Of a stretch of DNA of 38,850 bases, positions 7,392 to 16,924 are shown one piece after another. A model generated the notes under the pieces. The model was not told where the DNA came from. It did no database searches and saw only the letters and a program-made list of their open reading frames with translations. Position numbers and translations under genes: made by a program. The stretch's first letter is position 1. The number at the start of each line of letters is the position of its first letter. Source of the stretch: an uncultured Clostridia bacterium (GTDB lineage Bacteria > Bacillota > Clostridia > Christensenellales > UBA1242); NCBI GenBank assembly GCA_905235485.1, contig CAJOLY010000003.1:1-38850 (forward strand). Direction: 5' to 3'.

Positions 7392-8018
7392 CTAAATTAT
7401 ATGACAACAAGCCAAAACTGTTAAACATATGCCAGTAAGGATAGCAAGAACCAACAGTATTATAAAAATAGTTTTTATTTTTGGCTTAACTTCATCACCC
7501 GTTTTAGAGTATCGACACAAAATGCCATCAAGGTTGTCTATCAAAATCTTACAAAACCCACATGGGATGCCTATCAATAAAGATAAAATGGTATAAAGAG
7601 GTGAGAATATCCAAACCAAAACTTTCATCAAGCCTCTTGGCAAGTGCTTGTATATGCCGAAAGTGTTGAGGACGGCTTCATACAAATCTCGCTCGGCTTT
7701 TTGAAGTTCAGTCTCTGCATTTACAGCATCTTTTTGGGCTTTCTTGGCTTTCTCGCTTGCCTTGTTTACGAGTTCCTCTGCCTTTCGGTCTGTCAATGTA
7801 GACTTAATGGTCTCATCACTAATTGCTGCAGCGGTTACCATAGCACCCACTACATCTTCTGCTTGCGACTCAACTGGTTTCTCATCATCAAGTTTTATTT
7901 TGATGTCGCTTACAGAAATTGTGTCAATCGACCTTTTTTTCTCTTCCTCTTTCAATGCTAGCTCGAGTTTTCTTGCCTCGATTTCGCCTTGAATTTTTTG
8001 AAGTTCATTATCTTCCAT
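7392..8018 (-). CDS. Coiled-coil protein with two C-terminal hydrophobic regions
   Basis: 208 aa; RBS aaaggaggggcatt. Confidence 0.55.
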   Translation of the reverse strand: MEDNELQKIQGEIEARKLELALKEEEKKRSIDTISVSDIKIKLDDEKPVESQAEDVVGAMVTAAAISDETIKSTLTDRKAEELVNKASEKAKKAQKDAVNAETELQKAERDLYEAVLNTFGIYKHLPRGLMKVLVWIFSPLYTILSLLIGIPCGFCKILIDNLDGILCRYSKTGDEVKPKIKTIFIILLVLAILTGICLTVLACCHII

Positions 8019-8032
8019 AATGCCCCTCCTTT

Positions 8033-8063
8033 TTATAATAAAATATTATTTTTAAGTTTGTCA
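8033..8063 (-). promoter_or_regulatory. Sigma-A-like promoter (leftward)
   Basis: Minus strand TTGACA-N18-TATTAT directly upstream of the 8018 gene. Confidence 0.5.
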
Positions 8064-8079
8064 ACTAAATATGCCAAAT

Positions 8080-8220
8080 TTATTTCTTTTTCTTTCGTTT
8101 GTTCTTTCTTTGCACTGAATAAGCTATTGCCAGTGCTTGCTTTTGCGATTTGCCAGCGTGCATCTCTTTTCGCACATTAGACTTAAATGCTTTTTTAGAA
8201 CTACTTTGTTTTAGTGGCAT
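8080..8220 (-). CDS. 46-aa DUF6496-like basic phage protein
   Basis: MPLKQSSSKKAFKSNVRKEMHAGKSQKQALAIAYSVQRKNKRKKKK; matches the recurrent 'MPLKxGSSxKxxxxNIxxxxxxGKPQKQAxAIAxxxA' pattern; RBS ggaggtgtaat. Confidence 0.6.
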   Translation of the reverse strand: MPLKQSSSKKAFKSNVRKEMHAGKSQKQALAIAYSVQRKNKRKKKK

Positions 8221-8233
8221 ATTACACCTCCTT

Positions 8234-8584
8234 TCATTTCAACCAACTTGGTTTTTCAGGCACAATTTTAGTCTCAGTCACATCAAGCCAAGCCTGATAC
8301 CAGTCGTTTAGTTCTTCGATTTGCTCTGTTGTAAGTGTGTTATACCAAAGTTGCCCACGATTGATTATTGGGAAACATTCGAATTCTCGCCTATCTCGCA
8401 ATTCTTCTAAAACTTCTTCATCTGAAATTCCAAGAATGACCTGCCCATTTTCTATATGATAGACAGAACCTGCATTTTCATACTCTTCTTCCATGCATTC
8501 ATAAACAGGTTGCAAAGAATACATTTGTATAGTGTTTTCATCACAGGCAACGATTTCGCCTTTAAATTCGCAAAATTTTATCAT
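8234..8584 (-). CDS. Tail-fibre-associated small protein
   Basis: 116 aa; LWYNTLTTEQIEELNDWYQAWLDVTETKIVPEKPSWLK resembles C-terminal segment of many phage fibre-adjacent proteins. Confidence 0.5.
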   Translation of the reverse strand: MIKFCEFKGEIVACDENTIQMYSLQPVYECMEEEYENAGSVYHIENGQVILGISDEEVLEELRDRREFECFPIINRGQLWYNTLTTEQIEELNDWYQAWLDVTETKIVPEKPSWLK

Positions 8585-8597
8585 ACTAACCTCCTAA

Positions 8598-10157
8598 TTA
8601 AGTCAATGCTGACAAGAAATAAAATTCGTAATAACTTGTGCTACACTGCAAGTAGTATGTCAATCCCTTTGAAACAGGTATCATCATAGTAGGCATTGTG
8701 TTGTAGCCAAGAGATGTTCCAGTTGCACCATGGTTTCCAGCAAGCAGATTTCCACTTGAATTAACTTCTTTTATTTTAAAATATGCACCGTTTTTATCAT
8801 TTGATGTTGGTCTAGCCACAATAAAACCGTTGGATGTTGGTGTGTATGTCGAATTTTTTGTTAGTTCTGTTTCGTTAAATGATGGCAAACAACCAACCTC
8901 ATGTCCATCTACGATTACAGTGCCTGAGAACGTTTTATTTCCACCAATAGATTGGTTTGAACTTGTGTCCACATAATCTGTCGGAATGTCATTAACAGTT
9001 GCAACATTGACACCATTCTTTTGAAGAGCTCCTGTAAAGTTGTTTGTGCCTGAAAAAGTGTTATTGTCTGCTAGAGCCGCTCTTCTCGAAATAGCATAAC
9101 TTAAACCTAAAAAATTATTTGGGTTTGTTTTTGCGCTAGTTGAAATAGAGACCCTTATATTTCTAGGAGAAGATAATTCATATTGATTATTACCAAAAGA
9201 ATAATAAATATTTTCTCCATCTGTCCATATATTATTACCACCGAATCTTGATAAACCCTCCCAAACTTTAGAAACCCAATTTGACGTTTCTTTATCTAAA
9301 ACAATACTATAAGTACTTGAAGTAGAATAAATGTTTTCACCATCACTCCAAATATTATCTCCTTGTAAATTTATATATTGTAAACCACCCCAAGATTTAG
9401 AAACCCAAGTGGAGGTTGACACATTTAAAACGTATTGATTAGTATTGTAAGAATAATATATATTTTTTCCGTCTGTCCAAACATAATTGCCATTGGGTGT
9501 AGAATAACCGTTCCAAGTTTTTGCAGACCAAGTGGAAGTAGATTTGTTAAGAACATATTGAGTAGAAGCACTAGAATAGTAAATATTTTCTCCGTCTGTC
9601 CAAATACCATTTGCACTAAATGATGTAAGCCCAGTCCAAGCCTTTTGAGACCAAGTAGAGGTTGATTTATTCAAAACATATTGAGTAGAAGCACTAGAAT
9701 AGTAAATATTTTCACCATCAGTCCAAATATCGGACCCAAAAAAAGACCCAAGACCTTCCCAATTTTTGGGATACCATGTATAAGTTGATTTGTCCAAAAC
9801 ATATTGACTTACACCGACTGAGCCATTTGAACAATAAATGTTTTCTCCATCTGTCCAAATACTAGATTTGTTAAAAGAATTTAAACCACCCCATGTTTTA
9901 GTTTTCCATAAATGTTTACCATTTATAGATTTAATTGTTGTAAGAGTTGTAAAAGGAGGCAAATCATTTTTTGTTGCAATCGGATTGTTCGTTTCATCAT
10001 AATTTCCACTTATTGTCTTTAAATTTGCAACTCCATTATTGGTTATTGAATTATTATCTACTTGAACATCTGTCGCAGTTCCACCGCCCCCGCCCTGCTC
10101 AAGGTCTTTAACTGCTTTGACAAGTTCGGCAGGAGTTGGATTATTTGGTAAAGCCAT
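8598..10157 (-). CDS. Tail fibre/receptor-binding candidate with Kelch-like (beta-propeller) repeats
   Basis: About 6 repeats of 'xxIWTDGENIYYSxxxxQYVLNKSTSTWxxKxWxGL'; N-terminus MALPNNPTPAELVKAVKDLEQGGGGG. Confidence 0.7.
   Translation of the reverse strand: MALPNNPTPAELVKAVKDLEQGGGGGTATDVQVDNNSITNNGVANLKTISGNYDETNNPIATKNDLPPFTTLTTIKSINGKHLWKTKTWGGLNSFNKSSIWTDGENIYCSNGSVGVSQYVLDKSTYTWYPKNWEGLGSFFGSDIWTDGENIYYSSASTQYVLNKSTSTWSQKAWTGLTSFSANGIWTDGENIYYSSASTQYVLNKSTSTWSAKTWNGYSTPNGNYVWTDGKNIYYSYNTNQYVLNVSTSTWVSKSWGGLQYINLQGDNIWSDGENIYSTSSTYSIVLDKETSNWVSKVWEGLSRFGGNNIWTDGENIYYSFGNNQYELSSPRNIRVSISTSAKTNPNNFLGLSYAISRRAALADNNTFSGTNNFTGALQKNGVNVATVNDIPTDYVDTSSNQSIGGNKTFSGTVIVDGHEVGCLPSFNETELTKNSTYTPTSNGFIVARPTSNDKNGAYFKIKEVNSSGNLLAGNHGATGTSLGYNTMPTMMIPVSKGLTYYLQCSTSYYEFYFLSALT
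9552..9713. repeat. Direct DNA repeat inside Kelch-like fibre gene
   Basis: aacatattgagtagaagcactagaatagtaaatattttc at 9552-9590 and 9675-9713 (39 bp identical). Confidence 0.8.
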
Positions 10158-10167
10158 TTAACACCTC

Positions 10168-11166
10168 CTATCTCACAGAAACTGTTCCTGAAAACTTTGT
10201 ATCTGTTATTATATATACATTTGTTCCATCGTATTTAAGCCCAGCAAGCACTTGTTCGCCACTTGTATTATATACTATAAAAGGTTTCTTTGTAGACACT
10301 ATTGTAAGTGTATAGAAACCATCTGAGTCTATAGCACTCCAACCAGCATCGCTTGATGTAAATGATATGTCAGCAATAGCATCTTGCTTTCCATTCCATG
10401 TTAATTTTTCTGTATCAGTCACAAATCTATGTGTAGAATCAGAAAGTGCATTTTGCATCTCTGCAACGGTTATGTTGTCTTGAAGGTCAACCCCAGCAAT
10501 AGTTGTTGTCTTTTCAACATAGTTGGTAAGGTCAACCTTTTGTGTTTCGAGTTGAGCAAGTTTATAGTATCCTACTTGTTGTCCGCCGCTTTGAGCAGTC
10601 GCGGTTACAAATGCACTATCGGTCGTGTAAGTATATGTCGAACTCGAACTCTCGATACTCATAACCCACAAGTCTGGGACATTTTGAGTTTGAACATAGA
10701 AAGATTGCCCAACTTTGTAGGCTGTAGCACTAGCACTATTTAATTCAGTAATAAGTGCGGAATAACTAGCGAAACTCTTAGCGATGTTTGCTTGCTTTGC
10801 AACCGCATTTACTTCATTGATGCCACCAACAATGGTTTTTGAGTTAGTATCAAGATTGTTGTCCGATGCTGGTTGAAATGTTTCGCCTTTTGTTGCAGTA
10901 ATTTCTTTTGTGTCGGTGTCATATTCAACATTAGTAACGGCATTTCCATTACCAACAACGTTAACGTCTGTAAGCCCACCATGAGAATCAACATAATCTT
11001 CTGTGGCAAATGGGCTTGTGCCATCGCCATCATTTGTGAGGTCGCTTGTGTTTTCAGGAATGTCAAGTTCATCCAACCTTGTTTCCAAGTCTGAGAAGTT
11101 GTCATTGAGGTCTTTCTGAGTTTCCCAAGCAGTTTGGCTTGTTAGTTTAATTTTCTTCGTTGCCAT
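10168..11166 (-). CDS. Tail fibre/baseplate protein
   Basis: MATKKIKLTSQTAWETQKDLNDNFSDLETRLDEL; fibre-type low-complexity Thr/Asn/Asp-rich sequence. Confidence 0.55.
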   Translation of the reverse strand: MATKKIKLTSQTAWETQKDLNDNFSDLETRLDELDIPENTSDLTNDGDGTSPFATEDYVDSHGGLTDVNVVGNGNAVTNVEYDTDTKEITATKGETFQPASDNNLDTNSKTIVGGINEVNAVAKQANIAKSFASYSALITELNSASATAYKVGQSFYVQTQNVPDLWVMSIESSSSTYTYTTDSAFVTATAQSGGQQVGYYKLAQLETQKVDLTNYVEKTTTIAGVDLQDNITVAEMQNALSDSTHRFVTDTEKLTWNGKQDAIADISFTSSDAGWSAIDSDGFYTLTIVSTKKPFIVYNTSGEQVLAGLKYDGTNVYIITDTKFSGTVSVR

Positions 11167-11582
11167 TATCTTTCTCCTTTAATTAAAATTTTACAATCAA
11201 CTGGGTCATCCGACTTTATAATTATGCTGTCGTTTGGCAATAGTTTCCATGTCGCAATGTTATTCTCAAATCCTAACAAGTCATCCTCATCTCCACTATC
11301 TGCCTCTGAACCAACTAGCATTGTGGACATATAAGCATTTTTACACTTGTGAACCGAAAAAGGTATAGCAAGTTTATAATATGAAGAAGTTTGTTCCCAA
11401 TCGGCAATGACATATTCAAGCCAAGTAAATGCTGTTCTGTTAATTACTAGAACATTGCCAGCATCTACGGTATCAGAAGAAGTGCTATCCTCTACTATGA
11501 CATCTTGAGCAATGCCATCATCGACAATAACACTTTCATTATCAGAATCTATAACAATTTCGTTGTCAAGGTTTTCGTTCAT
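11166..11582 (-). CDS. Acidic baseplate/tail-associated protein
   Basis: 138 aa within tail module; no recognised domain. Confidence 0.4.
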   Translation of the reverse strand: MNENLDNEIVIDSDNESVIVDDGIAQDVIVEDSTSSDTVDAGNVLVINRTAFTWLEYVIADWEQTSSYYKLAIPFSVHKCKNAYMSTMLVGSEADSGDEDDLLGFENNIATWKLLPNDSIIIKSDDPVDCKILIKGER

Positions 11583-11585
11583 AGG

Positions 11586-11951
11586 CTACTCTCCTTGAAT
11601 TTGGTCTGAAACCGTAAAATATGCTTGGACTGGGGTGTTTACAATGCCACTTGTATAAGTAATTTCAAATTCATAAATGTGCTTTGTAATTTCCCATGCA
11701 TGTGTATCATTTGACGAAATAGTAAGTGTCCATTGGTTCAAATCTTCGTCAAAAGTGTAGCTTTGCTTATATTCTAACTGGTAGTTCAAGTCAGACAACT
11801 TAAACAAAACTTGTGAAATAAGTTCTGGGTCGATTACATTGCCACCTTTGTCTTTAATTGTAAGTTGGCTTTGAAATGTGTCGCCCTGTGTTAAGAAATA
11901 ATTTTTTACCATTTTGCCACTTTTGTCGGTGACTTCCTTGTAATAAACCAT
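11586..11951 (-). CDS. BppU N-terminal-like baseplate protein
   Basis: YFLTQGDTFQSQLTIKDKGGNVIDPELISQVLFKLSD pattern typical of upper-baseplate N-terminal domains. Confidence 0.5.
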   Translation of the reverse strand: MVYYKEVTDKSGKMVKNYFLTQGDTFQSQLTIKDKGGNVIDPELISQVLFKLSDLNYQLEYKQSYTFDEDLNQWTLTISSNDTHAWEITKHIYEFEITYTSGIVNTPVQAYFTVSDQIQGE

Positions 11952-11961
11952 ATCAACACTT

Positions 11962-11999
11962 CCTTTTAATTATTGTAAAATATAAATTTTAAAAATGTC
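11962..11999 (-). promoter_or_regulatory. Sigma-A-like promoter (leftward)
   Basis: Minus strand TTGACA-N18-TACAAT upstream of the 11951 gene. Confidence 0.55.
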
Positions 12000-12007
12000 A
12001 AGCAAAA

Positions 12008-13873
12008 TTAACTATATTCATACTGAGAAACCCAGTAGTCAACTTGCTTGATGTAGTTTGCATATCCCCCTACATTGTATCCAGTGTTTTGGAATGACAA
12101 ACTATCATTGCCAGTAACATTTATGGCAATACCATTTTTACCAGTAGGTTCTCCTAAATAAATTTCTGGGTATTCTTGCCATCCTATTCCAAATGCCACA
12201 CCTTTACCACTTGTATAATCATAGTTAAAATCTTCATCCCAACTCATTGTATACCATTGGCTCGTTGCCTCATCTCCCATTGCCTTTCTTGCATAAGTTA
12301 TTCTAAAATGCCAAATCTTGTTGTCGGAAGGTATTAAACCAATATAAATCCCTGCGGTTGAATAATTCCAACTTGAAGCTGATTGCTCTGTAAATGTTTT
12401 AGATTGATATGAGTTTTCAGAGCCATAATCAACCCAATGCCACTCTTTTAAAGTTATTGAAACTTGAATATCTCCATTTACGATTAGAGACTCAGAGATT
12501 AAGGAAACATCGCTTCCAGAGACAACTATATCTCCACCCATCGAAATGCTCCAATACCTAATGTCACCAGTATATGCAATGCTTAAAGAATCACCTTCAT
12601 ACAAAACATCACTCGTGGTTATAATCCCAATAGAGCCACCTGCAGGGCTATTTGTTCTAGTTATTGTCGCTCCACTTGCGGCAAGGACTCTAAATACATC
12701 TATCCCTTGAGACAGTTTTAGCCTTTGGGTTACCGAGCCATCATTTACAATATCAATGCCAACAACCTTAAATCTCTTTCCAAGCCCATTTGGCAACACA
12801 GATATTGGTTTATCTTCAAATTCCCAAGTTGATTCTCCACCAGAAGTGTGCTCAACTGGAGTTGTTATATAAGGCACAACAATATCGTTTATGTTAAATG
12901 TCATAGGGAAATTGTTATCTTCTGTCGAAATTGCAAGGTCGCCATTTTCATCATAGTATTCGCCAACCATAACTTCGAGATTTAAACTTTCTTTGCCATT
13001 TTTCCAGTCAGAAATGATTGTTTGCCCATCAATTTCAGCAATAGTATCGCTTCCAATCTTTGTATCTTTTTGGAATAGACTATTTGTGTCAAGTGAAATT
13101 GTTGCACCACTTGTCAAGTCTCCAACAGCGTATGCAGACTGCTCATCTGAAATTTTAGCACTATTAACAGGCAGATTAAATGTAATTGTTGACCCTACAA
13201 ATATTTGTCCTTTTGCACTTGGTGGAAGTTGTTCCTCTCTAAAAACCACCGTATAGGTAGCAGCCACAAGAGATAACTTTGTCAACAATTTATAACTTAT
13301 AACATAATAATCTTCATTTGCAGGTTCAGTTATTGTAAAACTGCTTTTATCTTCATAAAATATTTTAAAAGAGGATGCATATGCCCCAGTCTTAACTTGT
13401 AAGATTATTTTGCCATTGTCACCCCATAGCCCAGTCTGGATAGACTCATAAGCAGTCCCATCAAACTTTGATATGTCACCAACAATCTCATTTTGGCTAG
13501 TTGCAAAGATGCTAGAGTAAACATTGATATCATGAACAGTTGCCATGTTGTCTGAACTTCCTTTTGCAGAGCATGATATTGAATAACTAACTTTTGTTTT
13601 ATCAAATGCTATAGATTTAGGAACATTTATAGTTCCAGTGGAATAAGATGCCTCTATTCTACCAGCATAACTATATGTTCTTCCACCTGCACCAAGACAA
13701 TTTCCCGTAGCATCTTCAAACAGAGAACTGGCAGAAACAGATTCTGTTGTAAGGTTTGTGCCTTCAAGCTCAATAATCTTCTCTTGAACTGTAACACCTT
13801 CAACATTGTTGTTTACTAGGATTTTGTGCTCAGAAATATCATATATATCTTCTGGTTTAATAATTATTGCCAT
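12008..13873 (-). CDS. Baseplate/tail protein
   Basis: 621 aa beta-rich protein between distal tail genes and fibre genes. Confidence 0.45.
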   Translation of the reverse strand: MAIIIKPEDIYDISEHKILVNNNVEGVTVQEKIIELEGTNLTTESVSASSLFEDATGNCLGAGGRTYSYAGRIEASYSTGTINVPKSIAFDKTKVSYSISCSAKGSSDNMATVHDINVYSSIFATSQNEIVGDISKFDGTAYESIQTGLWGDNGKIILQVKTGAYASSFKIFYEDKSSFTITEPANEDYYVISYKLLTKLSLVAATYTVVFREEQLPPSAKGQIFVGSTITFNLPVNSAKISDEQSAYAVGDLTSGATISLDTNSLFQKDTKIGSDTIAEIDGQTIISDWKNGKESLNLEVMVGEYYDENGDLAISTEDNNFPMTFNINDIVVPYITTPVEHTSGGESTWEFEDKPISVLPNGLGKRFKVVGIDIVNDGSVTQRLKLSQGIDVFRVLAASGATITRTNSPAGGSIGIITTSDVLYEGDSLSIAYTGDIRYWSISMGGDIVVSGSDVSLISESLIVNGDIQVSITLKEWHWVDYGSENSYQSKTFTEQSASSWNYSTAGIYIGLIPSDNKIWHFRITYARKAMGDEATSQWYTMSWDEDFNYDYTSGKGVAFGIGWQEYPEIYLGEPTGKNGIAINVTGNDSLSFQNTGYNVGGYANYIKQVDYWVSQYEYS

Positions 13874-13880
13874 AGAAACC

Positions 13881-14516
13881 CTACCTTATAATTTCGACTT
13901 TTATTTTTCCATCAAAATCTTTGTGCATATATAGCAATGCCAATTCGCACAAATCGTTAAAATGTTGCCACAATTTGCCAGACTGTAAATACGCATACTT
14001 TATTTTTATGCTTTCAAGCAGAGTTGAAACATTTGAGTCAAGTTCATCAAATTCAAAGTTCGATGGTGCTTCATCTTTTATAAAATTATACAAAACTAAA
14101 CCATCAACATCATTTCGTGTAACCAAGCCAACATATTGTGCTGTATCATTTACATCAATATTTTGCATATCTTCAAGGTTGTCACGCAAACTTACACTAA
14201 CATTAAAGTTATCCTCGTCATAGTTCCAGTCTTTGCTTAGCCACGAACCACAAAGTTGCTCTTTCCCACTTACAGTGTCTTTTAAATATATTTTAATTTC
14301 ATTGCTTGAGTTGAGAAGTTTGTCCTGTGAGTAAGTAACAAATTTTTTGTCCTCATCCTTAAACACAACACTTCCGCTTCCAGCCGTAAGACCAAAAGAC
14401 GGAGTATTAACATTGTAAGCCGTAGCAAGTTTGCTTGATAGAGTGTCGAGCCTAGAATTGTCTATTGTTTCGGTTATGCTATCAGATATTTTTACTGTTA
14501 CATAGGTGACTATCAT
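13881..14516 (-). CDS. Tail protein (tail-hub/baseplate N-terminal-like)
   Basis: MIVTYVTVKISDSITETIDNSRLDTLSSKLATAYNVNTPSFGLTAGSG; position after distal tail protein. Confidence 0.4.
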   Translation of the reverse strand: MIVTYVTVKISDSITETIDNSRLDTLSSKLATAYNVNTPSFGLTAGSGSVVFKDEDKKFVTYSQDKLLNSSNEIKIYLKDTVSGKEQLCGSWLSKDWNYDEDNFNVSVSLRDNLEDMQNIDVNDTAQYVGLVTRNDVDGLVLYNFIKDEAPSNFEFDELDSNVSTLLESIKIKYAYLQSGKLWQHFNDLCELALLYMHKDFDGKIKVEIIR

Positions 14517-14518
14517 AA

Positions 14519-15259
14519 TCAACCTCCAGCTTGCCATTGAGCATAAAGTTCAATTACATTGTTGGTTGTATCATCTTGTGTAATTGCATATTCTTGTCCA
14601 TCAATATAGTTAAACCCAGAGCCATCATCCACAGTAGACCACTTTACAAATTTGTATGTTCCGCCAAATGTATAATCTTGGAACTTAACATTGCTAAGGT
14701 CTTTTGCACCATCACCAATTTTCATTGGAGTTCCAGATGTAAAGTTAGTGCTATAAGCAAACACATTGTCATATCCACTTACAGGAGCATTAAGATTGTA
14801 TTTTATTTGCAAGTTGCCCAAACTCGTGTTAGTGCCTTGAAGTTCTATTGTGTAGCCCTTTATACCTCTCAACTTGCCATACCCAAATATAAGTTCTGGA
14901 TAGTCCTCTGTTGAGAAATACATATTGTGTGTAACGGTTTTACCTTTCTCAATGTCAAAGAAAGTAACTCTAAATTCGTTCTTGGATTGAATGAGCCTCA
15001 TGATTGTTTGATAGGCATCCAAAGATAAATAATTAAAGAATATTTTGAGTCTCGGAGTCAAAAACCAAGCATAACTGTTCAAGTTCTTGATTTGACCGTT
15101 TTGGCTTCGCTTTGGTTGCTTCTTAAGAGTTTTCGCATTCACAAAAGTATAAGTAAAATAGCCACTTATTTCGTTGCCATCTATATCAATGGAACTCAAC
15201 TCTGTGACATTATAGCATTCACTTAGAACTTGTATTCTTTCGCTTAATGTTAAAGCCAT
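14519..15259 (-). CDS. Distal tail-like protein with C-terminal InlB/Listeria-Bacteroides-repeat-like domain
   Basis: Position after tape measure; C-terminus YKFVKWSTVDDGSGFNYIDGQEYAITQDDTTNNVIELYAQW. Confidence 0.55.
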   Translation of the reverse strand: MALTLSERIQVLSECYNVTELSSIDIDGNEISGYFTYTFVNAKTLKKQPKRSQNGQIKNLNSYAWFLTPRLKIFFNYLSLDAYQTIMRLIQSKNEFRVTFFDIEKGKTVTHNMYFSTEDYPELIFGYGKLRGIKGYTIELQGTNTSLGNLQIKYNLNAPVSGYDNVFAYSTNFTSGTPMKIGDGAKDLSNVKFQDYTFGGTYKFVKWSTVDDGSGFNYIDGQEYAITQDDTTNNVIELYAQWQAGG

Positions 15260-15271
15260 AATTTATCCTCC

Positions 15272-16924
15272 CTATACTTTTGCAAATTGCAAACCTTGAC
15301 GTCTTGCGACATCTTTAACAATAGTAAATAATGTTTCACCTTGAACCTCAACTCGTGCACTTGTAGAACTCGTGCCTTCTGCCATGTTAGCATCACTAAG
15401 AGCAGAGACAACTCCTTCATAACAACCATCTCGAACTGCAGCATACATTAAGTCTGTCATTTCGGTGTCATTGACAACTGCCGTAGTGCCAGCCTGTCTA
15501 CCAATCCATTCACGCCTACCATTTTCATTTGTGGCAATGAAGTTTGCTGTAGTAAAGCCACCATCTGCAAGAGCAGCAAAACCTGAGCCGCTTGTAATAT
15601 TGCTTCCTGCAGATGTCATTGACAAATATTTTCCTAAAATACCTGCCAAAGCAATAAATGCACTGCCGATAGTTATAGTTCCAATTATTGGGTGTGCAGC
15701 GACAAAAGCAAAAGCACTAGCTGCAGCTGCAAGTAATGCAGCGGCTTTAATAGCAATAAATGCAATCGCAACAGCATGCAAAAGTGGAATCAAGGCACCA
15801 GTCTTTGCCAAAATGCCAATAAAACTTGCAACGCCTTTAACTATTCCCCCAACGACTATTGCAATGTTTAAGAATATATCTAAAAGAGCGTCCAGAGCCC
15901 CACTTTCAACAATTTCTCGAACAACATCTCTTAAAACTGCCCAAACTTTTTGCATAACCTCAAAGAATCGTTCAAAGAATTTAGACAATTTAGTTTCTGC
16001 TTGGTCCGCAACCTTGACTTCTTCAAATAGGTCATCTTGGCTAGATTTGTCAAGAACTCTAAACTTATCAAAGTCTGCAAGAGACTTACCAGCATCATTT
16101 AAACTATCTGCATAATCATCTGTTTGCTTCTTCGCTTTGATAAATGTAGTCTTGCCATTCATTTTTGCCATAGCCAAATTGAAATTATCTAACAATGTTA
16201 CTATGGAATCTCCTAAAGATGTAAGAACAGGCTCAAGTGCTTGCAACACGGACATGAGCGTTACGCCCATTGTGTTGTTGATTTGCCCAAGAGTGTTTTT
16301 AAGGTTGCTCATTGTCTCATCTGCTTCAGAACTAAACTGAACCAAATTGTTGAGACCTGTTGTTGCTCCGCTTGTTAAGGCTTTTAAAAATCCACGAATA
16401 GCACGATAGATTGCAATACGCTTAAATGCAGCAAATAGTCTTCCCCATGCAGATGTTCCCTTGTTTGCTGCCTTTCGATTCTCTGCAAGCGCTTTCGTTC
16501 CATTTTTAATGTTTTGCCAAAGCCCAGATTTTTGCGGTAACTTTGCATTCATTCCACGGTTTAATGTTCGCTGAACTTCTTTATAACTTTCTTGCAGTTT
16601 GTTGAGGGCATTTACCGTGCTAATTATGCCTTTTTGGTCTCCAAGAACAACAGATTTTTGTAACTTCGATTGCAATGAAGTGTATTCTCTATTAAAACCT
16701 TCAAGGATTGCCTGTTTCCCATCAAAAGTCTTGCCAAATATTTTTGTAAAATCCTTGATTCCAAAACCCAAATCACTTGGGTCTGTTGCAGACTTCATGA
16801 TTTTAGTTATGCTTGACATCTGTTTTTTAACAGAAATCTGTAGGTCTTGAAATTGTTTTCGAGCATCGGAGGTATCGGCTGTAACTCTTAAATTTAATGT
16901 ATTTGGGTCGTTATTTTTTGCCAT
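15272..16924 (-). CDS. Tape measure protein
   Basis: 550 aa, coiled N-terminus, hydrophobic central segments (IALAALLAAAASAFAF...), Gly/Ala-rich C-terminus, located directly after tail chaperone pair. Confidence 0.7.
   Translation of the reverse strand: MAKNNDPNTLNLRVTADTSDARKQFQDLQISVKKQMSSITKIMKSATDPSDLGFGIKDFTKIFGKTFDGKQAILEGFNREYTSLQSKLQKSVVLGDQKGIISTVNALNKLQESYKEVQRTLNRGMNAKLPQKSGLWQNIKNGTKALAENRKAANKGTSAWGRLFAAFKRIAIYRAIRGFLKALTSGATTGLNNLVQFSSEADETMSNLKNTLGQINNTMGVTLMSVLQALEPVLTSLGDSIVTLLDNFNLAMAKMNGKTTFIKAKKQTDDYADSLNDAGKSLADFDKFRVLDKSSQDDLFEEVKVADQAETKLSKFFERFFEVMQKVWAVLRDVVREIVESGALDALLDIFLNIAIVVGGIVKGVASFIGILAKTGALIPLLHAVAIAFIAIKAAALLAAAASAFAFVAAHPIIGTITIGSAFIALAGILGKYLSMTSAGSNITSGSGFAALADGGFTTANFIATNENGRREWIGRQAGTTAVVNDTEMTDLMYAAVRDGCYEGVVSALSDANMAEGTSSTSARVEVQGETLFTIVKDVARRQGLQFAKV

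Noticed and set aside
9170-9905. CRISPR-like periodic repeats
   Set aside because: Repeats are in-frame coding units of about 123-135 bp in a fibre gene, diverged between copies, with no short palindromic repeat plus unique spacers.
8598-10157. Diversity-generating retroelement target
   Set aside because: No reverse transcriptase and no template-repeat copy seen in the window; variation is better explained by repeat recombination.
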